Source: Bryobacterales bacterium KBS 96
Lineage (GTDB): Bacteria > Acidobacteriota > Terriglobia > Bryobacterales > Bryobacteraceae
Direction: 5' to 3'
NCBI GenBank assembly: GCA_000381625.1
Contig: KB906767.1
Span: 5,137,357-5,201,356, forward strand
Length of the DNA: 64,000 nt
How positions within the stretch are numbered: the stretch's first letter is position 1; each line of letters opens with the position of its first letter. The notes beneath the pieces are model-generated. The model did no database searches, was not told the DNA's origin, and saw only the letters and a list, made by a program, of their open reading frames with translations. Of this stretch, positions 43,938-52,976 are shown piece after piece. The translations under genes were made by a program, and so were the position numbers.

Positions 43938-45782
43938 ATGAATCTCTGGCTCATTCCGCTCTTTCCTCTCCTCGGATTCCTGATCAACGGAATTTGGGGA
44001 CGTCGCTTTTCGAAGGCGCTCGTCAACCTCTTCGCCGTCGGCTCGGTGGTCGCCTCATTTGCCTATGTTCTGTGGGTCCTCTCGGCCCTATACCCCCTGA
44101 CAACTGCGCATACCGAGACTTACTTCACCTGGATACATAGCGGCTCTCTGCAAATCGGGTTCGACTTGACCGTCGATCGCCTGACCGCGATCATGCTGCT
44201 GATTATCACCGGCGTTGGCCTGCTGATACACATCTATTCCGCCGGCTACATGGAACATGAGGGCGGCTATCACCGCTTCTTCAGCTTCCTGAATCTCTTT
44301 ATGTTCTTCATGCTGCTGCTGGTGCTGGCATCGAACTTCCTGCTGCTATTCGTTGGTTGGGAAGGCGTCGGACTCTGCAGCTATCTGTTGATCGGATTCT
44401 ATTTCGGCGAGGACTTCGCGAACAATGCGGGCACAAAAGCTTTCGTCGTTAACAGGATCGGCGATTTCGGCTTCCTGCTCGGCATGTTGCTGATCGTCGT
44501 CCACTTCGGAACGCTCGATTTCGCCACGATTGCTTCGGCGGTTGCCTCCATGCCCGTCGAGGCGAGCGCCGGTGTGCTGACAGCCATCACGCTTCTGCTG
44601 TTCGTGGGCGCCACCGGTAAATCCGCGCAAATCCCGTTGTTCGTCTGGCTCCCGGATGCGATGGCCGGCCCAACGCCGGTTTCCGCCCTTATCCACGCGG
44701 CGACCATGGTGACCGCCGGCGTCTATATGATTGCGCGCGCAGCCTTCCTGTATGGCCACACGCCAATCACTTTGCATGTAGTCGCGCTCATCGGTTTGTT
44801 TACCGCCGTGATGGCTGCGACTATCGGCATGACGCAGAACGACATTAAGCGCGTGTACGCGTATTCGACGGTTTCACAACTGGGCTACATGTTCCTGGGC
44901 ATCGGCGTTGGAGCCTATTCCGACGGCATCTTCCATGTAATGACGCATGCGTTCTTCAAAGCTCTTTTATTCCTGGGCGCCGGCAGCATCATTCACGGCA
45001 TCGGCGGGGAACAGGATTTGCGGCATATGGGCGGCCTTCGCAAGTACATGCCCATCACCTTCATTACGCTGCTTGCCGCGAGTCTGGCGATCTCGGGCTT
45101 CCCGGGATTCTCGGGTTTCTTCAGTAAGGACGCGATTCTTTCGGCAGCCTATGACTACGCGCCGTGGATGTATTGGGTTGGCGTGATCACCGCGGGCATT
45201 ACCGCATTTTATGTGTTTCGCGCATTTTTCCTTGCCTTCTTTGGGGATTATCGCGGCCACCACCACCCGCACGAATCCCCCTGGGTGATGACGTTGCCCT
45301 TAATTGTGTTGGCGGTGTTCTCGGTCGGCGGCGGATTCCTGAATGTTCCCAATTGGCTGGCGCCGATGTTCCCGAATGTGGAGCACGGCAGTCCTCTGCT
45401 CATGTGGATTTCAGCGGCTGTCAGCATTCTCGGCATAGTAATCGCCTATTACATTTACATTCTGAAGCCGGGGACGGCTGAGTCTATAGCCGCCGCAACG
45501 GGTCCGGTTTATAAGCTAATCGATCATAAATACTACGTCGATGAAATATATGGAGCGCTGATCGTCAGGCCGGTTGAGGCTTTTTCGCGGACGGTGCTCT
45601 GGAAGGGTGCGGATATAGCTGCAATCGACGGCGGCGTGGACGGCCTCGGCCATCGCCTCCGTGGCATTGGCGCTATTTTCCGGCAGATGCAATCCGGGAG
45701 TATTCGTAACTATGCAACCTGGGTCGTGCTCGGGTCGCTGCTGGTCTTATTCGTCCTCGGTCTCGCGGGAGGCGGACGATGA
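43938..45782 (+). CDS. nuoL: NADH-quinone oxidoreductase subunit L
   Basis: 614 residues, about 16 membrane helices plus the long C-terminal lateral helix region. GWEGVGLCSYLLIGFYF and LLFVGATGKSAQIPLFVWLPDAM with the key Lys, and HAFFKALLFLGAGSIIHG with the second Lys, are antiporter-type proton channel motifs. 12 bp after nuoK; overlaps nuoM by 4 bp. Confidence 0.97.
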   Translation: MNLWLIPLFPLLGFLINGIWGRRFSKALVNLFAVGSVVASFAYVLWVLSALYPLTTAHTETYFTWIHSGSLQIGFDLTVDRLTAIMLLIITGVGLLIHIYSAGYMEHEGGYHRFFSFLNLFMFFMLLLVLASNFLLLFVGWEGVGLCSYLLIGFYFGEDFANNAGTKAFVVNRIGDFGFLLGMLLIVVHFGTLDFATIASAVASMPVEASAGVLTAITLLLFVGATGKSAQIPLFVWLPDAMAGPTPVSALIHAATMVTAGVYMIARAAFLYGHTPITLHVVALIGLFTAVMAATIGMTQNDIKRVYAYSTVSQLGYMFLGIGVGAYSDGIFHVMTHAFFKALLFLGAGSIIHGIGGEQDLRHMGGLRKYMPITFITLLAASLAISGFPGFSGFFSKDAILSAAYDYAPWMYWVGVITAGITAFYVFRAFFLAFFGDYRGHHHPHESPWVMTLPLIVLAVFSVGGGFLNVPNWLAPMFPNVEHGSPLLMWISAAVSILGIVIAYYIYILKPGTAESIAAATGPVYKLIDHKYYVDEIYGALIVRPVEAFSRTVLWKGADIAAIDGGVDGLGHRLRGIGAIFRQMQSGSIRNYATWVVLGSLLVLFVLGLAGGGR

Positions 45783-47332
45783 ATATCCTGTTGCTGACGC
45801 TGTTCCTTCCGCTCGCCGGCTTTTTTGTTCTTTTGTTTCTGCCCCGCCAGTCTAAGTCGGGCTGGCCGGTTGCGTTGATCTTCTCGCTGGCGGCATTTCT
45901 TTCTTCATTGGGGTTGATCGGTCCTGCATTCAGCTTGCCTGCGCAACAGAGTTCGGCCGTGGATACGATGTGGGTAACCAATCTCAACATCCATTTCCAC
46001 CTCGCGGTCGATGGCATCAGTTTGTGGCTCATCCTGCTGACGACACTGCTGATTCCCATCGGCATCTGGATTTCCGACACCCTGATCAAAGAGAGGCACA
46101 ACGCCTTTTACGCGCTGCTGCTTCTATTCGAATTCGGATTGATCGGCGTTTTTTCCGCTTACGATCTGTTCGTGTTCTATGTCTTTTGGGAAGTGGCGCT
46201 GGTCCCGATGTACCTAATGGTCGGTGGCTGGGGCGGCGCGCGTCGCGGCTATGCGGCCGTGAAGTTTTTCGTTTACACAATGGCCGGCTCGGTGATGATG
46301 CTCACGAGCATCATCTATCTCGCCACGAAAGCCGGCTCATTCGATTACGCGCAAGTCCTGGCGGCGCTGAACAGCGGCACGGTCACGCTGTCCTCCACCG
46401 AGCAACTTTGGCTATTCCTCGGTTTCCTGCTTGCCTTCGCAATCAAGGTTCCGATCTTTCCACTGCACACGTGGTTGCCCATTACGTATTCGGAAGCGCC
46501 CGCCCCGGCGACGTTCTTAATTGCCGCGGTGATGTCCAAGATGGGCGCCTACGGGCTGATCCGCTTCTGCATCGCGCTCTTTCCGAATGCCGCGCACAAG
46601 TGCGCCGATTGGATCGCCGTTCTTGCGATCATTGGCATCATTTATGGCGCTCTGCTCGCTTTTGTTCAGCCGAACCTGAAACGCGTGATCGCCTATTCGT
46701 CGATCAGCCATCTTGGTTTTATTGTGCTTGGCATCTTCACGTTTGAACAGCAGGGCGCCGATGGCGCCGTGTACCAGATGCTCGCGCACGGCATTTCGAC
46801 TGGCGCGCTTTTCATCCTTGCCGGATACCTGGAGCATCGCCGCGGTTCCATGGAGATCGCCGATTTCGGCGGCGTCGCCACGCCTGCTCCCGGCCTCGCG
46901 ACAGCGTTCATGATCGCCATGCTGGCGAGCGTTGGCCTGCCGATGCTCAGCAATTTTGTGGGCGAGTACCTGGTTCTGCAGGGTGCCGCCTTTGCCAACT
47001 TTACCTGGGCCGCTTGGGCCGCTGTCGGCGTGATCCTTTCCGTGGTTTACATGCTGTGGCTCTATCAGCGGACGTTTTTAGGTAAAACCACCAGCGATAC
47101 CGTCTCGTTCCGGGATCTGGGCGGGAGAGAATGGATTGCGATTGCACCGCTAGTAGTGATGATGGTTTGGCTCGGGACCTATACGCAGTCGTTTATGCCT
47201 CCGGTGACAGCCGCCACCCACCACCTCCTCGAACAATCGAAAATGAATCTTGAAATTCAGGTGCGCAACGCTGCGCCACACACTGACGTGCGGGCGCAAG
47301 TGCTCCCCGCCGTGGCGGAGGCTGGTCGATGA
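45779..47332 (+). CDS. nuoM: NADH-quinone oxidoreductase subunit M
   Basis: 517 residues, about 14 helices. FYVFWEVALVPMYLMVGGWGG contains the conserved Glu; FAIKVPIFPLHTWLP the channel Lys. Antiporter-like subunit. ATGA overlaps with nuoL upstream and nuoN downstream, so translation is coupled. Confidence 0.97.
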   Translation: MNILLLTLFLPLAGFFVLLFLPRQSKSGWPVALIFSLAAFLSSLGLIGPAFSLPAQQSSAVDTMWVTNLNIHFHLAVDGISLWLILLTTLLIPIGIWISDTLIKERHNAFYALLLLFEFGLIGVFSAYDLFVFYVFWEVALVPMYLMVGGWGGARRGYAAVKFFVYTMAGSVMMLTSIIYLATKAGSFDYAQVLAALNSGTVTLSSTEQLWLFLGFLLAFAIKVPIFPLHTWLPITYSEAPAPATFLIAAVMSKMGAYGLIRFCIALFPNAAHKCADWIAVLAIIGIIYGALLAFVQPNLKRVIAYSSISHLGFIVLGIFTFEQQGADGAVYQMLAHGISTGALFILAGYLEHRRGSMEIADFGGVATPAPGLATAFMIAMLASVGLPMLSNFVGEYLVLQGAAFANFTWAAWAAVGVILSVVYMLWLYQRTFLGKTTSDTVSFRDLGGREWIAIAPLVVMMVWLGTYTQSFMPPVTAATHHLLEQSKMNLEIQVRNAAPHTDVRAQVLPAVAEAGR

Positions 47333-48801
47333 TCGGCAACTACGTGCCGCACGGCGTCGAATACATTCGCATTCTGCCCGAGATCCTTCTTTGTATCTTT
47401 GGCATTCTCATCATGGTGCTTGAGGCCGTCACCGCGGAGGGCCAGAAGCGCATGCTCGGCGTATTGGCGCTGGTTGGCATCGTTGTGGCGTTTGCGGCGA
47501 ATCTCTACGCCTACACCGTTCCCGGCCAGGCGTTCCAGAATGTCATCACCATCGACGCTTTCGCAACCTTTTTTCGTGGGCTCGTCCTGGTTGTGGGTTT
47601 ACTGTGTGTCTTTGCATCCCTCGGATACCTTCGGCGGCAGCATGCGGAATCGGGTGAATATTACTCTCTCATTCTCTTCTCATTGATCGGACAATGCATT
47701 TTGTCGACGGCGAACGAGTTGATTATGGTCTTCATTGGCCTGGAGATCTCCTCGATTGCCACGTACGTGCTCGCGGGTTACTTTCGCGACGACCGGCGCA
47801 ATAACGAAGCGGCGCTCAAATATTTTCTGCTCGGATCGTTCGCGACCGCGTTTCTTCTTTATGGCATTGCCTGGTGCTACGGTCTTACCGGTTCCACGAA
47901 TCTGAACGAGATACACCGCGTTATTTCCGATCCCGGTCTGCGGCCGCCCGTCGTTCTTACTGGCATCGCCGCCGCGTTGATTCTGATTGGCCTCTTGTTC
48001 AAGGTTTCGGCCGCGCCGTTCCAGATCTGGGCGCCCGATGTATACCAAGGGGCTGCGAGCCCGGTCACTGCGTTCCTGTCGGCCGGTCCGAAGGCGGCGG
48101 CTTTTGCCGTGCTCCTGCGTATTTTCATGACCGGATTCGGATCGTTCAGCTTTCGCTGGGCGCCGCTGCTCTGGTCCATCGCGCTGCTGACGATGATTAT
48201 CGGCAATTTCGCTGCGTTGACTCAGTCGAATGTGAAGCGCCTCATGGCATACAGCTCCATTGCTCATGCGGGCTACATACTAGTGGCCATCACCGCCGAT
48301 TCCCAGTTGGGTATTGCGGCCGTTATGTTCTATCTCGCTGCGTACGCTCTCATGAACATCGGCGCATTCGTGGTGATCGGTCACGTGGCCGCAAAGAACG
48401 AGCGGTACGTGCGCATTGAAGATCTCGCGGGTCTGGCCAAGCGCCAGCCTGCGACCGCCGCTCTGTTCGCTCTGTTCGTGTTCTCGTTAATCGGAGTCCC
48501 GCTGACAGGCGGCTTCTTCGCTAAGTTTTATGTGTTCCGTGCCGCGTTGGAAGCGCATCTCGTTTGGCTGACTGTGCTCGGGCTGGCCACCAGCGCCGTA
48601 GCCGCGTTCTATTACCTGAAGATCGTCGTCGCCATGTATATGAAGGAGCCGGGCGAGTCGATGGCGGACCTCGCGCCTCTTTCCTCTGGAACGCGTGTCG
48701 CTGTCTGGGCCGCCGCGCTGGGCACGCTCATCCTCGGTATTTTCCCGTCCGTTCTGCTGCCCTTCTTGTCTTATTCGGCCAGTATGTTAGGGCGTCAATA
48801 G
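47329..48801 (+). CDS. nuoN: NADH-quinone oxidoreductase subunit N
   Basis: 490 residues, about 14 helices. FIGLEISSIATYVLAGYFRDDRRNNEAALKYFLLGSF is summarised by GLEISS and EAALKYFLLG; FKVSAAPFQIWAPDVYQGA holds the channel Lys. Last gene of the operon; ATG overlaps the nuoM stop. A hairpin follows at 48816. Confidence 0.97.
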   Translation: MIGNYVPHGVEYIRILPEILLCIFGILIMVLEAVTAEGQKRMLGVLALVGIVVAFAANLYAYTVPGQAFQNVITIDAFATFFRGLVLVVGLLCVFASLGYLRRQHAESGEYYSLILFSLIGQCILSTANELIMVFIGLEISSIATYVLAGYFRDDRRNNEAALKYFLLGSFATAFLLYGIAWCYGLTGSTNLNEIHRVISDPGLRPPVVLTGIAAALILIGLLFKVSAAPFQIWAPDVYQGAASPVTAFLSAGPKAAAFAVLLRIFMTGFGSFSFRWAPLLWSIALLTMIIGNFAALTQSNVKRLMAYSSIAHAGYILVAITADSQLGIAAVMFYLAAYALMNIGAFVVIGHVAAKNERYVRIEDLAGLAKRQPATAALFALFVFSLIGVPLTGGFFAKFYVFRAALEAHLVWLTVLGLATSAVAAFYYLKIVVAMYMKEPGESMADLAPLSSGTRVAVWAAALGTLILGIFPSVLLPFLSYSASMLGRQ

Positions 48802-48815
48802 AACGAAAGCAAACT

Positions 48816-48852
48816 CGAAACGAAGCCGCCCCGCGTCGGTAGGCGGGTTTCG
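48816..48852 (+). terminator. Hairpin after nuoN, candidate terminator
   Basis: Outer stem CGAAAC (48816-48821) with GTTTCG (48847-48852), inner stem CCGCC with GGCGG. It starts 14 bp after the nuoN stop. The core GCCGCC...GCGTC...GGCGGGTTT resembles the hairpin found in the dispersed repeats. The T run is short. Confidence 0.5.
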
Positions 48853-48912
48853 TGGTCGTCCGAACCGGTCGCGAAATGCGGCTCTGCGTGAAGGCATGCC
48901 GCGGCCGCCGTT

Positions 48913-49599
48913 CTAAAAATACTGCGTTAACTCCGTGATCCGCTCAATCGTCAGCAACCGCGGATGCCGTTCCGGAACGGCCTCCTGCTCGATGCTCCAC
49001 GTGCGCGGATGCGGCACATACACCGCGCTTAATCCGGCGGACAGAGCCGGATTGATGTCGGATTTCGGAGAGTTCCCGATCATCCATGTTCGCTCCAGCG
49101 AGTAGTTGCGGTCGATTGCGAGATCGCGGTAGGCCTGTTCGTGTTTCTCTTTTACAATCCCGACGTGCCGGAAGAACTGTGACAGGCCGGATCTGTCGAG
49201 CTTTAACTGCTGCTCGTCGCGATCGCCTTTGGTGAACAAGGCCAGTTCATGCCGGCTGGCCAACTCCTCTAGCGTTTCTTTTACGCCTCCGATCACTTCC
49301 GGCACGCGCCCGAGAATCGCGTACGCATACTCCCGAACAGTTTCGACATCCTGCTCGCAGATTTCTCTCTCCGCCAGGTTTCGAAAGCATTGCTCCAGAT
49401 TTCGTGCAAAATTTCTGGAGCCATAACCATGCACTCTTGCATTCGCGATTTCGATTTCATCCAGCACCGACCGGACCTGGTCCGGCGAAAGACACGAATG
49501 CGCGAGGTAATCGCAGAAGCGGTCGAATGCTTCTTCGAAGTAGATATTGTTTTCCCACAAAGTATCGTCCGCGTCGAAAATAAGGTAGAAACTTCCCAT
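48913..49599 (-). CDS. HAD-superfamily hydrolase
   Basis: 228 residues. Motif I FDADDTLWENN (Asp nucleophile), a C1-type helical cap, motif II LFTKGD, motif III Lys in VKEKHEQAY, motif IV IGNSPKSDINPA. Close in pattern to YjjG-like phosphatases/haloacid dehalogenase-like enzymes. Substrate unknown. Ends 13 bp from the next minus-strand gene's stop; convergent with the nuo operon. Confidence 0.9.
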   Translation of the reverse strand: MGSFYLIFDADDTLWENNIYFEEAFDRFCDYLAHSCLSPDQVRSVLDEIEIANARVHGYGSRNFARNLEQCFRNLAEREICEQDVETVREYAYAILGRVPEVIGGVKETLEELASRHELALFTKGDRDEQQLKLDRSGLSQFFRHVGIVKEKHEQAYRDLAIDRNYSLERTWMIGNSPKSDINPALSAGLSAVYVPHPRTWSIEQEAVPERHPRLLTIERITELTQYF

Positions 49600-49612
49600 C
49601 GAATGAACGCTG

Positions 49613-50239
49613 TCACTCCGTATAGTGTTTGGCGTGCCCGTTCTGGGGACCGACGCGGCGCGCCAGCATCACCCGCTCACGCTTCGTAAGGTAATCCGGC
49701 AGGCTGCGAACAAAGAACTCCAGCCGCTCTGTTTCGGATTTCATGCCAAGTATCGCCTGGCGGTGATCCAGGTCTTCCACGAACTGGGCAAGCTGGAAGC
49801 TCAATTGAGGGTCGTCCAACCGCGGCTCGACGGACGGCTGCTCCTGTAACACATCGCGCAGTTTCTTGTATGCCGTGACCGCCCGGCCGCGCAATCGAGC
49901 TGGAGCCGCCTCCGCGTCGTCGTCATTGAAGAATTCCACGGATGCGCGCAAATAAGATTTTTCATCGTCCAGCGAAAGTATCTGAAACCGCCTGCGGCCC
50001 ATCGTCGCCACATCGAGTTGGCCATCCGGGTAACGCCGAAGTACCTGTTCTACTGTCGCCGTGCAGCCGATATTTGCCACTCCCCCCTCCCGCGCCAGGA
50101 CAACCCCGAACTCGCGGCGATCGGGAATAATATCGCCCATCATCTCCTTATATCGATCTTCAAAAATATGCAGCGGCAGGGGAGTTGCTGGCAGTAATAC
50201 GAGAGAAAGCGGAAACAAGGGCAGGAGCGGCTCCGGCAT
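49613..50239 (-). CDS. LON-protease substrate-binding domain protein
   Basis: 208 residues. MPEPLLPLFPLSLVLLPATPLPLHIFEDRYKEM is the Lon N-terminal domain pattern (LFPL...LPLHIFE), and REFGVVLAR follows; no ATPase or protease domain. ATG 50239 was chosen where the domain begins; 50272 is in frame. Such stand-alone proteins are common, function unclear. 13 bp upstream of the HAD gene on the same strand. Confidence 0.88.
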   Translation of the reverse strand: MPEPLLPLFPLSLVLLPATPLPLHIFEDRYKEMMGDIIPDRREFGVVLAREGGVANIGCTATVEQVLRRYPDGQLDVATMGRRRFQILSLDDEKSYLRASVEFFNDDDAEAAPARLRGRAVTAYKKLRDVLQEQPSVEPRLDDPQLSFQLAQFVEDLDHRQAILGMKSETERLEFFVRSLPDYLTKRERVMLARRVGPQNGHAKHYTE

Positions 50240-50278
50240 GCTACCATTATCGGCTTCGCCGCCTCCAGACACGCCTTC

Positions 50279-51079
50279 ATGCCGCGGGAAACGTTCGAAC
50301 TCCAGGACAAAGTCGTTCTCCTGACCGGAGCTAGCGAAGGCATTGGAGCCGCGCTCGCGCGTGCGCTGCAGTTTCGCGGCGCTCGTCTTGCTCTCGTCGC
50401 CCGGTCCGAACAGAAGCTCAAGGAAATCGCCAGGCAGGAAGATCTCGTCGTCGCCGCCGATTTAAGTTTGCCGGCCGATCGGGCGCGGGCCGTTGCGGAG
50501 ACGATTTCTCGTTTTGGCCGGGTTGATGTTCTGATCAACAACGCAGCCGTGGGCGTCTATGACAAGACCATCGCCGTTCCGTTGGAGCCGGTTCGCAAGA
50601 TGTTCGAAATCAATTTCTTCGCTCCTCTGGAACTATGCCAGTTGGCGGTTCCGCATATGCCGCCTGGCTCCATGATTGTGAATATCTCCTCAATCGGCGG
50701 CAAGGTCATCCTTCCGTGGGCGACCCTCTACAGCGCGACGAAGTATGCGCTCGACGCCCTGACCGAGGGGTTGCGGGTGGAATTGTACCCACGAGGCATC
50801 CACGTCCTTGGCGTCTATCCGGGGCATGTGCGGACCGGCTTTCAGCAGCATATTCTCCACGGTCGCGCCGCCGAGGGTATATCGCCGCTTCGTAATCGCC
50901 TCACCATCTCTGCCGAGGAGTGCGCCAGGCTCATTCTTCGCGCGATGGAACGGCGTGGCAGAACCCTCGTCGTTCCGACGTTATACTGGTTCGCAGTATG
51001 GTGCGCGCGGGTGTTTCCCGGCGCGCTGGAAACCCGGTTGCGCCATATGTTGCAAGCGATAGATAAATCGGAATCATGA
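50279..51079 (+). CDS. SDR-family oxidoreductase
   Basis: 266 residues. TGASEGIGAALARAL, NNAAVG and VNISSIGGK with YSATKYALDALTEGLR (catalytic Ser-Tyr-Lys). The C-terminal PTLYWFAVWCARVFPGALE may associate with a membrane. Classical DltE/YqjQ-type SDR; substrate unknown. It overlaps aroK by 4 bp. Confidence 0.88.
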   Translation: MPRETFELQDKVVLLTGASEGIGAALARALQFRGARLALVARSEQKLKEIARQEDLVVAADLSLPADRARAVAETISRFGRVDVLINNAAVGVYDKTIAVPLEPVRKMFEINFFAPLELCQLAVPHMPPGSMIVNISSIGGKVILPWATLYSATKYALDALTEGLRVELYPRGIHVLGVYPGHVRTGFQQHILHGRAAEGISPLRNRLTISAEECARLILRAMERRGRTLVVPTLYWFAVWCARVFPGALETRLRHMLQAIDKSES

Positions 51080-51603
51080 CACTGAAGCTGAAGCGTACAC
51101 CCGGGCTTTATCTGGTGGGCTTCATGGGCGCGGGTAAATCTACCATCGGCGCCGCGCTCGCCGACGAATTAGGCTGGCCTTTCATCGATGTCGATGCCGA
51201 GATTGAAAAGCGGGAGGGCGTGCCGATCTCAGAGCTGTTTGCGCAACGCGGTGAGGCAGCTTTTCGCGACATCGAAACCGATCAGATTCGCCGGTGTATT
51301 CACGCCGTTCAGTCCGGGGCGCCGAGCGTGATTGCTCTTGGCGGCGGCGCCTTCACCCAGCCGCGCAACTGGGACCTGCTCGAAGATAACGGTATTACGA
51401 TCTGGCTCGATTGTCCTTTCGAGATCGTGTGCCAGCGGCTGGATGGCGACCACACTCGCCCGCTAGCCCAGGATCGCGATCGTTTTGCCCGCTTGTTTGA
51501 AGATCGCCGCCCGCTTTATGGCCGCGCCGACTTCCATGTGCAGGTCGCTGTCGAGGACGTCGACGCAATCGTGCAGCGCATCCTCCAATTGCCGCTCTTC
51601 TGA
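51076..51603 (+). CDS. aroK: Shikimate kinase
   Basis: 175 residues. Walker A GFMGAGKST near 16-24; shikimate-binding DVDAEIEKREGVPISELFAQRGEAAFRDIE and GGGAF; the lid Arg in RPL. Phosphorylates shikimate in the chorismate pathway. ATGA overlap with the upstream SDR indicates coupling. Confidence 0.94.
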   Translation: MTLKLKRTPGLYLVGFMGAGKSTIGAALADELGWPFIDVDAEIEKREGVPISELFAQRGEAAFRDIETDQIRRCIHAVQSGAPSVIALGGGAFTQPRNWDLLEDNGITIWLDCPFEIVCQRLDGDHTRPLAQDRDRFARLFEDRRPLYGRADFHVQVAVEDVDAIVQRILQLPLF

Positions 51604-51610
51604 ATCGCAA

Positions 51611-52972
51611 GTGGCAAAAGCGCTGTCCCCTAAATCGATTCAAAAACTCCGCTCCGGCGCCATGGCAATATTTCGCGCGGCTTTGAAGGCTTCCGCTGCC
51701 GGAACTGCAATGGAGCGTCACGTTAAGTTCTCTCCACGCGGACACATCCTTCGAGTAGGCTCACTCTCGCTGAAGCTCAACGAATTCGAGCGTATCTTCG
51801 TCGTCGGGGCAGGTAAAGCGGGCGCGGCCATGGCCGCTGCGCTCGAACAGATACTGGGACCCGAAAACGTATCAGGCGGTCTAATCAATGTAAAACACGG
51901 GCATACCCGGCCCGCGCCGAAGAAGATTCGTTTACGCGAGTGCGGCCATCCGCTGCCCGACCAGTGCGGACTCGACGGCGCTCGCGAGATGGAAGCTCTT
52001 CTGCGTGAATTGAATGCCGGCGATCTTTTGTTTGTCTTAATCTCTGGCGGCGCATCCGCGCTATTGCCCGCACCCGCGCTGCCCCTGACGCTTGCGGACA
52101 AGCAACAAACGACGGACTTATTGCTTCGCGCCGGAGCGGACATAGTTGAATTGAATGCCGTCCGAAAGCACTTATCCGCTTTGAAGGGCGGTCAACTGGC
52201 CGCGTTTGCCTATCCGGCAACGACAGTGTCCCTTCTGCTTTCGGATGTCATCGGCGATCCGCTCGATGTGATCGGCTCCGGTCCCACGGCTCCCGATTCA
52301 TCCACCTTCGAAGACGCTCTGCGCGTTCTCTCGAAATACCAGGTGTCGAAGCAAGTGCCGGCCGCTGTTCTGGCGCGACTGAAACAGGGCGCGAAAGGGC
52401 GGCTGCCGGAAACGCCAAAGCCCGGCGACGCCATGTTCTCAAATGTTACAAATTTCGTGATCGGAAGCAATCGGCTGGCGCTTGATGCCGCTGCGGAAAT
52501 GGCTCGTTCTCTCGGATATCGTCCGCTGATCCTGTCCAGCACCATGCAGGGCGAAACCCGCGAAGTGGCTCGCGTCCATGCCGAAATTCTACGCGAAGTT
52601 GTGTCCTCGGGAAGACCCATAAACCGGCCGGCATGCGTGCTTTCAGGTGGGGAAACAACCGTCACGGTTCGCGGCAAGGGCAAGGGTGGGCGCAATCAGG
52701 AATTTGCGCTCGCCGCCGCGCTCAGCCTCAGCGGGACGCCAAATGTCGCCGTCCTGAGCGCGGGCACCGATGGCACAGACGGCCCGACCGATGCCGCCGG
52801 CGCAATTATCGATGGTGAAACCGTTGCGCGGGCCTTGAAACTGGGCCTGTCGCCGGCCGGTCACCTGGCGAACAACGACGCCTATCCATTCTTTAAAGTG
52901 CTTGGCGATCTCGTGAAAACGGGATCGACCGGCACGAACGTGATGGATCTGCACATCTTGCTGGCAGGGTAG
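51611..52972 (+). CDS. Glycerate 2-kinase (GckA/MOFRL family)
   Basis: 453 residues from GTG 51611 (ATG 51662 also possible). VVGAGKAGAAMAAALE and LISGGASALLPAPA in the N-terminal DUF4147 domain; SDVIGDPLDVIGSGPT; the MOFRL domain GGRNQEFALAAAL and SAGTDGTDGPTDAAGA near the end. Makes 2-phosphoglycerate from glycerate. Follows aroK by 7 bp and is convergent with the sugar-acid dehydratase (4 bp gap). Confidence 0.9.
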   Translation: MAKALSPKSIQKLRSGAMAIFRAALKASAAGTAMERHVKFSPRGHILRVGSLSLKLNEFERIFVVGAGKAGAAMAAALEQILGPENVSGGLINVKHGHTRPAPKKIRLRECGHPLPDQCGLDGAREMEALLRELNAGDLLFVLISGGASALLPAPALPLTLADKQQTTDLLLRAGADIVELNAVRKHLSALKGGQLAAFAYPATTVSLLLSDVIGDPLDVIGSGPTAPDSSTFEDALRVLSKYQVSKQVPAAVLARLKQGAKGRLPETPKPGDAMFSNVTNFVIGSNRLALDAAAEMARSLGYRPLILSSTMQGETREVARVHAEILREVVSSGRPINRPACVLSGGETTVTVRGKGKGGRNQEFALAAALSLSGTPNVAVLSAGTDGTDGPTDAAGAIIDGETVARALKLGLSPAGHLANNDAYPFFKVLGDLVKTGSTGTNVMDLHILLAG

Positions 52973-52976
52973 CCAT

